Below, in pieces: positions 20,544 to 29,000 of a stretch of DNA of 64,000 nucleotides. Origin of the DNA: Incurvaria masculella (Eukaryota; Arthropoda; Insecta; Lepidoptera; Incurvariidae); contig OX335660.1 in NCBI GenBank assembly GCA_946894095.1, positions 4,965,001-5,029,000 of the forward strand. The letters run 5' to 3'. The notes under the pieces were generated by a model, which saw only the letters and a list, made by a program, of their open reading frames with translations, did no database searches and had not been told where the DNA came from. Positions within the stretch are counted from its first letter, which is position 1. Every line of letters starts with the position of its first letter. Both the position numbers and the translations under genes were made by a program.

Positions 20544-21962
20544 TTAACGTTGTCCTAAAAAAGAAGGTTTAAGATTATGTTTATTCAAAGAAAAAAAATG
20601 CGTAATTTTTGTTTGTTTTGGAATAGTTAGAAATGATTTTTTACTAGCAGTCAGTTTGACCTGTGGCTTGAAATAACGAGTGATTTTATTAGATTTTATG
20701 TAATTATTGTGATTATTTCCATTTAAATTTCGCTTAACAGGGTCGAGAAATCTTTTGTGGTATGATAAGTAATCAAGTTCCATATTAATTTGTCTTAAAA
20801 CAAAGTATTTATTCCTATTTATTGGAGATCCCGACTGAGATTTAACGTCAAGATAAGTGTTAACATTTAACAGCCTGCTATTCACGTAAGGTTTACATTC
20901 GTCTGATATAAGTTTGTCCAGCATGTTTTCATTAAGTGTTTTGTTGTAAAGTGTGCTGCAAAAATACAATTTTGTTCCTCTATATTTGTGAATAAATGAT
21001 TTAAGACTGCTTTTCAGCGTCATGGGATTTTTGTCGTGACTTCCTGCAACTATAAAAAATATACTTGAATTATGTACAATTTCTCGCTGAAGTATGTCTG
21101 ACAATGGCATGCCTTTGTAAATATAACTAGAAATACAATATTCAGCAGTGTGTCTTTGCAGCGAAGCGGCAAAGCCTGTTGCCGTTTCGTCACCTATAAT
21201 AGTTACATGTGTGTGCGTGTCACTTTCAGGCGATGACTGCCTTTTACATGTTCGAATAGAATTTGTGGGAACTGGACAGGTTGGGGCCTCCACTGCAGCA
21301 GACTGCAATATCTCATTTATTATGTGAGACCCTTCACACGACACTGCGCTGGTAAGAAGAGTGGTGGCAGCATTAATTTCCTCCTGTAAAATCCCAGTAC
21401 AAGTTGGAAGCGTTGTTGTATGGATGCTATTTACTCCGTCGGGCCGAGTAAGCATTTTAGATGTGCTTTCTGTGGTCAATTTCCGTTGGGGTTGCATGTT
21501 TTTCCAGGGCGAGTGGCAAATTGGCGTAAGCGACTTCCTTTTCAGTGGTGTAATCCTTCCAGAACTGTTCGCTAATGACTGGATGTAAAGTTTTTTATAG
21601 TTTTCAGCAAGTATTTTTGCTTGACTCAATTGTTTCGTTAGATTAATATTTTCTTTATTAAGGCACTCTATTTCATAGTCAGCAGACGCTAACTTCATCT
21701 TCATTTCTTCTAATTGATGTTCATATTCTTGTGCTGTTTTGTCCACCGAATGCAAAGATAGATTGGGTAAGCTGTGATGAGTGGAGTTGAATTTATCCCC
21801 GTTAAGGCTTGAAGTGTTCTTTGTTGAATTATACGATAATGATAGACGTCTGCACGTCATAGACGTGTCTAGAACAGTGCTGTTAAAGATTTTTTCGGTT
21901 GAGGTTGAGGCGGGAACTAGTCCGCCTAGGTTGGCTTTGGCTGATCTAAGACGCATCATCAT
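20544..21962 (-). CDS. LINE ORF1: coiled coil, SGNH-like domain, PCNA-box-like motifs
   Basis: 472 codons from ATG 21962. Low-complexity Ser/Thr-rich start, then a coiled coil at about 77-128 (QEYEHQLEEMKMKL onward). Basic linker 139-165. From about 253 it looks like the SGNH/esterase fold of CR1-type ORF1 proteins: block I VTIIGDETATGFA has Glu259 where GDSL enzymes have Ser, and the later block reads VAGSHD (305-310) where GxND is usual, so hydrolase activity is doubtful. The basic tail has two PIP-box-like motifs, SNKITRYF (424-431) and QTKITHFF (450-457). Expected role: RNA binding and nuclear RNP assembly. The stop at 20546-20544 lies inside ORF2, five codons after a slippery heptamer. 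Confidence 0.8.
   Translation of the reverse strand: MMMRLRSAKANLGGLVPASTSTEKIFNSTVLDTSMTCRRLSLSYNSTKNTSSLNGDKFNSTHHSLPNLSLHSVDKTAQEYEHQLEEMKMKLASADYEIECLNKENINLTKQLSQAKILAENYKKLYIQSLANSSGRITPLKRKSLTPICHSPWKNMQPQRKLTTESTSKMLTRPDGVNSIHTTTLPTCTGILQEEINAATTLLTSAVSCEGSHIINEILQSAAVEAPTCPVPTNSIRTCKRQSSPESDTHTHVTIIGDETATGFAASLQRHTAEYCISSYIYKGMPLSDILQREIVHNSSIFFIVAGSHDKNPMTLKSSLKSFIHKYRGTKLYFCSTLYNKTLNENMLDKLISDECKPYVNSRLLNVNTYLDVKSQSGSPINRNKYFVLRQINMELDYLSYHKRFLDPVKRNLNGNNHNNYIKSNKITRYFKPQVKLTASKKSFLTIPKQTKITHFFSLNKHNLKPSFLGQR
20556..20562 (-). promoter_or_regulatory. Candidate -1 ribosomal frameshift heptamer U UUU UUA
   Basis: The minus strand reads TCT TTT TTA GGA in ORF1 phase, so the last T of TCT plus TTT TTA forms the X XXY YYZ heptamer U UUU UUA. 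Slipping back one base reads TTT TTT AGG and continues straight into the endonuclease start of ORF2. ORF1 ends five codons further on. The ORF2 frame has a TAA a few codons upstream of the heptamer and no ATG before the endonuclease. A downstream structure is not obvious by eye. Confidence 0.55.
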
Positions 21963-22089
21963 TTTTTTAAATGGTTAGATAATACTGTTGTTTTTGTTAA
22001 GAATCAACAAGAACAATTTAAAACATTGCCATCCATTTCGTAGATCGCCGTTAGTAAGCTCGTTGAGATTGTAAATGTTTCATCATATA

Positions 22090-22675
22090 AAACACAGATG
22101 TCGCAAACAAGCACTCCGAGCATTGATTACTTTACACTCTTCGCCGATGTGTAGATGGCGTTGCTGCATGTCCGATAGATTGTCACAAAAAATCGCTTGT
22201 GCGTTGTAGGTTGTCGTGGCTTGACTATCGAAACATAGATGTCGCTGACTTTTAAATATTGCGGCCGGTATTGGGAGCTTGAGCTATTTACAGACAGATG
22301 TCTCTGATCAATAGCAAAACAAAACAACAAAAAAAGACTTGTGGGTAGGTTATGGCGATATGATTGGGATTTTAATGATTTACACATGTATTTATTGTAA
22401 TATTGTTTTAAAAGTCTTTAGTATTTGACACTGACCTTCATGTGTTTCTTTGATTCAGGTTTTCATAAAGTATTACTCCATAATACGGTTAAATTTTTTT
22501 GTTCACATTTTTGTGTTTTCATAACTATTTGCAACAGTTCACGTTGTCATAACACTCACACTACTAATTCACATGCAATATTAATTAAATTATATGTTTT
22601 TACACTTGCAATCTGTATATTTGTTATTATTTTAAACTTTTCCAGCAGGAGCTCTTTGGTATTATTGTTGTCCGA
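22090..22675. other. Possible 5' region of the LINE or unrelated spacer
   Basis: Contains several scattered AGATG(T/G)(C/G)G motifs (about 22096, 22151, 22231, 22303). Its relation to the LINE 5' end is unclear. No gene supported. Confidence 0.3.
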
Positions 22676-22676
22676 G

Positions 22677-22719
22677 CTAGCGCCATCTAGCGCACGAGCT
22701 AGCGCCATCTAGCGCACAA
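22677..22719 (+). repeat. Twin 20-bp repeat with AGATGGCGC cores
   Basis: Two adjacent units GAGCTAGCGCCATCTAGCGC. On the minus strand each gives GCGCTAGATGGCGCTAG, close to the CTCF-type core and also containing a YY1/Pho GCCAT. Confidence 0.6.
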
Positions 22720-22980
22720 GCAGATCTGTAATATTGCAGATCTGTCACCATCCACCGGTCAGACGGTCACTAGGTGAGGGGTGTGGGGCGCGCAACCGGC
22801 GAATGCGGAATTTGAGGTGAGTCCAGGATCTTACCTTTGGCTTTGGGCAGCCACAAATGGCGATGTGTATCGCCGCACCAATGTGCTTCTCAGGTAGTTC
22901 TGATGTCTTTAGAACAAATTTTGGTGACGGCTCCATGGAGGGTGGGACGTCTGGGAAATGAAGATATAGAAACATTTAAA

Positions 22981-23880
22981 ATGCCTTCTAAAGAGATCAA
23001 TGAAAAAACTATACCTACAACCGAACCAAATACCACCAAGGCCCAGAGTGCTGCTTTAGAGCGCTCGGGTAGTTCAGCGGAACAGGAGGCTGCTTTAGCG
23101 CTTTCAGTCCACGCGGCAGGACAGGACGCGGCTCCCGCCATCTTGAACTGCACCCAGCTCGAGGGTGCCCTACCCATATTGACGTCCGCCGAGGGTCACG
23201 ACTGGCAAGCTACTGAGCCGGGTAGAAAGCATATCTCCCATAACTTGCAAAATGACAACAGCCTCCCGTCTCCGAAGTACGCGAAGATGCGCCGACCAAC
23301 GAGGGGGACACCCTGCCAGGTGAGGCCGCTGTCGCGAAAAAGGGACCTAGCACAGCGACAACTAGTGTCGGTACCCCCCACGCCCGCAGAGGGTTCAGAG
23401 GGGCCGAAAAAAAGGCGAATGCTACGGGGTCACCAACCCAGAGCAAACCCCAGAGCTCAAAGAGAGCCCGTCACTACGACACCCTGTCGCCTCGTGGCGG
23501 TAGCAAGCGCCCGGAAACTGACCCGGGTCACGGCTCCACCGCCTCATATGCAGACGCTACCAAAACCAATGACCTCAGTGTAGCCGTACTCACGGAACCA
23601 CAGCAAGACCTAACGCAGGAACAGGTAACCGCGATCCAGGAGGCACTGGAGAAGGTTCTGCTGGAACACATGCGACAGAGGAAGTCAGCACTCGGCGAAC
23701 CCTATTTCGCGCCCTCCTTCCGAGGTGAAGGCGTGCTCAAAATGTGGTGCGAAAATGAAAAGTCGCACGGATGGCTGCGCAAAGTCGTCTCCGGGATCCC
23801 ATCTCCAAGACCAGGCACCAAGCTGATAGTCCGGAGACAGGTCGATCTCCCTCCAAATCCTGTTGAAAATTATCGGCCTG
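22981..23880 (+). pseudogene. Frameshifted LINE/retroelement ORF with DUF4780-like domain
   Basis: Starts at ATG 22981 (MPSKEINEKT) and runs as an Ala/Gly-rich disordered region to about 23250. There the coding frame shifts: EVREDAPTNEGDT continues through KRARHYDTLSPRGGSKRPE and SYADATKTNDLSVAVLTE. It then enters a domain with QEQVTAIQEALEKVLLEH, GVLKMWCENE and VSGIPSPRPGTKLIVRR, resembling the DUF4780-like C-terminal domain of retroelement ORF1-type proteins. It joins directly to RT sequence from a different frame context (NPVENYRPV). The plus-strand frame after 23250 in the original phase is a shadow. Dead copy. Confidence 0.5.
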
Positions 23881-24125
23881 TGTTCATACTACTAGTGTTC
23901 AGATTTTTTTTTTTAATTATTGAAATAAAAATAGTAAATTATTTTGACATTCACAGTGTAATTAATTACAATCAATTCGGATTTCGAAAAGGTAGGTCAA
24001 CAGGAAATGCCATTGCGTCAATGATGAAATCGGTTTTAACCTCTCTAGATAACTCGATGAGTACCTACGGTATTTTCTGTGATCTATCAAAAGCATTTGA
24101 CTGTGTAAATCCGAAGACGAGCATT
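23860..24125 (+). pseudogene. Reverse transcriptase fragment (CR1/Jockey-like LINE)
   Basis: Encodes VENYRPV, a degraded T-run region, then NQFGFRKGRSTGNAI and YGIFCDLSKAFDCVN: RT blocks 1-4 of a LINE. The frame breaks after the DLSKAFD motif. It abuts the DUF4780-like region without a gap, a chimeric junction. Confidence 0.65.
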
Positions 24126-24599
24126 ACCGAACACTAGGCAATATCGTGCATTCTTGATTCCAGAGCAGAAACTTCGGTAAATAGAAAAAATCACCAATAT
24201 AATAATTGTTGGGTATCAATTTATCATTGCACGGAATCCCATCCAACTTGCCGCCGATTTCGCAAAAAAGATACCTTGGGTGATCCCTGGCGTGGGCGTA
24301 GGTGGCGTAAGGCTACAAACAGTTATCGAGGAATATTTCATGCGGCGGTCGCTTCGAAAATGAGTCCGTGACCTTCGAAGTTTCTTGGACATTTTTGGCG
24401 GGAACCGTGTTTCCGAATCGAGCTGAATAGTTCGGCGACGTGTGTCGAGCCGTGCTGGGCGCGTTGCTGGTGCAGGATCGCAGAAGGTGCTTTCGCCGTG
24501 TGAGCGGTCCCCCTCTTCATTTGATTCCAGGTTGGTGCCCGTTTTAGTCCCTGCCGCATCAATTACAGTTTTCCAATTTCTTTCTTCCTTCCTTATAAC

Positions 24600-25905
24600 A
24601 ATAATTTATTGTTTTCTTACAAATCATGGAAATTCATTGTTTTTGTAGACGGCTAAAGTTGTCCACCTGTTGCTGTCTTTGTATGAAGATTTGTATGAAG
24701 AAGCTTTGGTGCAAAGACGCAAACAATTTGGAGTAATATCGCTGTCGCAATGGAACTGCACGGCTACAGATTAAACTGGAACCAGTGCCTGTAAAAAATG
24801 AACATCTTAAAAAGAACATTTTAAAAATTTTTGACCATTGTTTTTTCCCAAAACATAGTGTTTACACAGCTATTAAATAGTTGCAAGAGATGGCGCCGCC
24901 ACTGCATGAACATTGCAGTGGGGTTTGCATGTGACGGGTAGTTTATAAGGTTTCGATTTACACAAATAAAATAACTTCATCGGACGCCTGGCCACAGCCA
25001 TGTTCGCGCGTGCAGATGCGTCACTTTTCCCGGCAATCCGGGACCTGACGCCCCAGGACGCGCGACTTCCGGACGGCACCAAGCAGTACCCGCGAGACCT
25101 CGTCAGACACGAAGACGATGATCACACCGATGCTTATTAACTACCGCCTAAATTAGGCAACCCAAGGACCTGGCCATCGAAATGGACAGAGACGATCCCA
25201 CAGTAGGGGGCAAAGCCCCGGAACTGTCACCCCACTCCTGCCTAACACAAGGGAGGTGCGAGAAGACCACTTGATTGAAATAAAATAAGTTTTTCTCTAA
25301 CAATATCGGTGAGTTTCATTACATATATAACGTTTCAGTAGTTGTGCACACATAGAAAGTCGTTGTTTTTGTGGACGACTGAATGTTCCTACCTGTCGCT
25401 GTCTTTGTAGGAAGAAAACTAAGGACATTTCAGTTCTGGTGCAAAAAAAAACCAGACAATTTTGAGCAATATTGCTACAAAGTAAACTGGAACCAGTGCA
25501 AGTCAAAAATGAACAGCTTGAAAAAACATAAAAAAAAATATGGACCATTGTTTTCTCGCAATCATGGAAAGTCATTGTTTTTGTGGACGACTGAATGTGT
25601 CCACCTGTTGCTGGCTTTGTATGAAGAAAACGAAGGGCCACCTGTTGCTGTCTTTGCATAAAGAAAACGAAGGGATTTCAGCTCTGGTGCGAAAAAACAC
25701 CAGAAATTTTGGAGCAATATAACTGCCGCAATGGAACTCCATGGGTACAGAGTAAACTGGAACCAGTGCCAGTCGAAAATGAACAGCTTGAAAAAAACAT
25801 TTTAAAATATCTGGACCGTTGCTTTCTCGCAATCATGAAAAGTCGTTGTTTTTGTGGACGACTGAAAGAGTCCAACTGTTGCTGGTTTTGTATGAACAAA
25901 ACGAA
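24600..25905 (+). repeat. Diverged tandem repeat, unit about 260 bp
   Basis: Each unit holds TCATGGAAA-TCATTGTTTTTGT, GACGACTGAA, CACCTGTTGCTG, TTTGTATGAAGAA, a GGTGCRAA block, AACTGGAACCAGTGCC and GAAAATGAACA-CTT. Units start at about 24620, 25340, 25555 and 25830. The first is separated from the rest by a GC-rich 500-bp stretch (24850-25340) that contains a short unrelated reading frame. A shorter 35-bp internal duplication (CCACCTGTTGCTG...) is at about 25600-25670. Not coding as far as I can see. Confidence 0.65.
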
Positions 25906-26261
25906 CTCCTCTTTCATCATCATCAACTCACCTTCATCATCACTCTCATTGTCACATAATCTTTGTGGGAAACAATGCTAAATTGAAATGCGCTCACGGA
26001 TGGCAACACTAGTTATATGTAATTTAGCGCTTTTTTTCTCATGTCAAACAAAACATAAGGCTGCCTGAGAATGTCGTTGCATCGTGGTTATAAAAAAAGT
26101 TCAGTGTGTATTATACCGACTTTAAGTGAAAAAGACATTTGCACTACTTGCAGGAGATTACGGGCCCACTCAGAGAGGACGCGCAGCAAACAGTGAGAAT
26201 GTTAATTGAAAAAGTGGCCAATAAACACGTGGCGTCAGTAGGCAGTGGAAACGTTTTGGTC

Positions 26262-26650
26262 CAGTAAAATGGAAAATCACAAAACGTCTGTGACAAAGCT
26301 GAGAGGAGACAACTGGAACATTTGGCAATTCCGGGTGGTGAGTCAGTGTGAGACCAAAAACCTCTACGACGTGGTTGTCGGAACGTGCAAGAGAAGTGCT
26401 GAGAATGTAACGTCATGGCATATAGGCGAAATGGGCAAAGCACAGGAAATACACGTCAACCGGGTATAGAATGCGGTAATGGTTCATCTACTGCCATGTG
26501 CAACAACGAATTAGATGTTGGAAAAGCTCTTGTCAGTGTATGAAAGAAAGTCAAATATCACAAAGATCCTGCTCCAGCAGAAGTTTTTCCAGTAGCGACT
26601 ACCAGAGAAGTTTATCACGCCCTCACAGTGAAGGTGATCTCTAAAGAACG
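26262..26650 (+). pseudogene. Ty1/copia-type gag remnant
   Basis: Reads KLRGDNWNIWQFRVVSQCE, then LYDVVVGTC and, across stops, MLEKLLSVYERKSNITKILLQQKFFQ. This order (W-IW-FR..., L-DVV-G, W/L-L-S-YE, LLQ-F) is the UBN2/copia gag pattern. Several stops; no protease, integrase or RT follows. The sequence changes abruptly at about 26740. Confidence 0.6.
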
Positions 26651-27095
26651 AGGAAATCTGATTAATTTGTTTTAAACCATGACTGAGGGGAAGAATAAAC
26701 TCAAAAGTATTAGGCACAGACTGACCAAAACTTTGAATATCCGACTATGCCACCTATGCGGTATGAAAGACCGAACGGCTCCCTCGTACGCAAAGATCCG
26801 CGTCTTCGCGACCCGTACTTTCTCCCGACCCGGCCGACTGAATGAGATGCCCGGACCGACCGACCGACCGGTGAGCCGGTTCTCGGGTCGGTTCGCGAAC
26901 GGTACCTTATTTTCTTTGGTCATACAACAAATTAGATGTATTCTGATATTGATATTGTGCCGATCGGGAACAGTTCTTTACCATCAAAGGCATACCGGAA
27001 CAGCAATATATCTTAGCCGTAGGGTGCTCTTAGGATAATCTGATCCAGGAGGAGCTCGTTATGTACAAAGAAATGCGATACCAGTTTTTTGATGT

Positions 27096-27458
27096 TTGCT
27101 CAACAGTAACAAATGCTTACAGAATTTATTGGGCTTTGGGCTGTGCATACCGGAAGCGAAAGTAGGTAGACAAAGTTCTTTAGATGGGATAACACAGCAA
27201 GAGTTGCTACATAGACAATTCGCTTTTTATCGAATAACAAAGCAAGAGCTGTTACAGCGACGAAGCACTTTTGATAGGGTAACAAAGGAAGAGTACGTAA
27301 AGCCACAAAACAGTTTTAATGGATTAGCAACGGAAAAGTTGTTAAAGTGACAAATTGTTCTTGATTAAGTAACAAAGCGGAAGTCGGTACGAAGACAAAT
27401 CACTTTTGATGTGGTAACAAATTAAAAGTTGTAAAAGAGACAAATTACCCTTGAATTT
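27096..27458 (+). repeat. Six 45-bp tandem units encoding a 15-residue repeat
   Basis: Units begin at 27189, 27234, 27279, 27324, 27369 and 27414, each exactly 45 nt, with consensus ATAACAAAGCAAGAG. In frame they read ITKQELLQRRSTFDR and variants; a half unit precedes. ORF 27096-27350 is open over the first three and a half units; stops break later ones. Absent from copy B. Confidence 0.75.
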
Positions 27459-28130
27459 GTGCGTTTTCTCCCTGTTCCGCGTTGAGCGAAGGTAGAATTG
27501 GTAGACTCTGATTTGAAAAATGTTTGCAATGCACAAAAGAAACACGCTATTTCTGAAAACAAAAGATTTAATGTTGAAACGGATAGTGGTTTGGCCGGAT
27601 ACCGGAAACCGGATATTGGGCCTATGCGTTGTGTCTCAGGTTTTTTTATCATGCTCTCATGTTCATTAGTCCTGTCAAAATCGTTTGAGCGAATTCTAGA
27701 GACAAGGGTATTTTTCGAAACAATAAAAAACCTCGGTCTATTTTTTAAGGAATTACTAAACGTATTGATATCTACATAGAATCGACCTTGAAAAGAAAAC
27801 TGCCTCGAATAGTTACTACAAGATGGAATAAACAGTAAATGTGATTTTCGCCCGCACAGTAAACGTGATTTTCGAAGAAAGAGAAAATCTGATGTTTTAT
27901 CTAACTGGATGGCTAATATCAATTGCGTCACTATCATGAGCTGGTGTACGAGTCAATTATGAAATGGATTCTTCCAAAAGTGAAATAATTATATTAGCCC
28001 AATACACCACATTTACGAAATAATTAGGTGCCATGCCAGGACTGTTCCTTTTTGAACCGGCTACACTGAACTGGATGGAAAACACGGACAATTTTTCAAT
28101 GTCCCTTCTGTGTTCTCTAAAACAAGGTTT
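27459..28130. other. Unassigned, copy-A-only sequence
   Basis: A plus-strand frame at about 27650-27770 has a weak RT-like stretch (SKSFERILETRVFFE). 27990-28075 repeats the SINE-body block seen at 8095-8170. No gene supported. Confidence 0.3.
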
Positions 28131-28133
28131 TGT

Positions 28134-28775
28134 TTCAGAGTGCCGGTGACATCGACGAATGTATTAAAATCCAAATGGATAAGGCTTACTCCCAAAGCCA
28201 AACTGAGCAGCCATTCGTCACCATCCAGGGATCACTTCAAAAACATGAAGCGCTACACTTGGTTATAGATGATGTAGGGTATAACTTCAAGTTATACCCT
28301 AAAACCGTTAGACCTGCTTATTAAATTATACCATGTTTTGATGGCGAAATACCCCAAACCTTCGGACCACTTACTCTTAATCGTCCAAAGATGTGTTTAC
28401 GACATTGAGATGAAATATGATAATGTTGTTCCTTACATTCTAGACATTTTGAATTTACATTAGGGGGTATTCCTTTCAACTGGATAAACAATGAAATGTC
28501 ATAAATGCGTTCGGGATTTTGAAAAAAATAAGTAACACAAAGAAAAACTTTTTGCACCTGGAGCTTATTCATAATATCAAAAACTATTTTACTTGCCCTA
28601 CAGAAAATGTATGAGAAGATATCACAGTATATGTGCTTTTAGATATCATTTATCAACACATGAGCCTACAGCTTTTAACATAGCCGATGTGCCCCAACCA
28701 AATTCCTCAGGCCAAACTACGGAGTCATCTGATAATAATCTAAAATCGATAATTCAAAATTCTAAAAAAACATGA
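28134..28775 (+). pseudogene. Unknown repeat-associated ORF with C2H2-like motif, copy A
   Basis: After a possible acceptor (TTTCAG at about 28138) the frame reads GDIDECIKIQMDKAYSQSQTEQPFV, then ALHLVIDDVGYNF; further frames give IVQRCVYDIEMKYDNVVP. Downstream (MKCHKCVRDFEK, then CPYRKCMRRYHSICAFRYHLSTHE at about 28587-28655) shows C-x4-C...H-x3-H spacing like zinc fingers. The family recurs in copy B at 45440-46030, where the middle is better kept. I do not know the family; a DNA-transposon or zinc-finger ORF is likely. Broken by frameshifts in both copies. Confidence 0.4.
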
Positions 28776-29000
28776 TTATGAAAAAAGTAATGTGTTGATT
28801 TAAAAAAAAACTGTTAGCTTCATTTATTAAGATATTTGTGTCGTAGCTTTATAATGAACTAAATTTGAAAAGATCTATTATACAAACACTCATTCATGCA
28901 GTCTAAAAATTGCTCTCTGACATAGTTTCAGTACTTGAAAAAGCAATTCAAGACGTAGAGTTCATCAACGAAAAAAATATTTTAAACATAAAAATTGCAA

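Larger units (their letters stand above)
17197..22100 (-). mobile_element. LINE of the CR1/Jockey group with both ORFs intact
   Basis: Minus-strand element with ORF1 (21962-20544), overlapping ORF2 (open to 17641), a 3' UTR of about 440 bp, and a 3' terminus made of three TTTGAC units (17197-17215, read on the minus strand). A short terminal tandem repeat instead of poly(A) is a CR1-type feature. The 5' end is not clear; the ATG-proximal leader runs at least to about 22000. Neither ORF contains a stop or frameshift, so the copy is young and possibly mobile. The clade (Daphne, Kiri or other CR1-like) cannot be fixed without a tree. Confidence 0.85.

Noticed and set aside
22837..23583. Full-length plus ORF of 248 codons as a real protein
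   Set aside because: After about 23250 the conserved domain continues in another frame; the rest of this ORF is off-frame.
27422..27937. 171-codon minus-strand ORF
   Set aside because: No domain, biased composition, and it overlaps repeat sequence without conservation in copy B.
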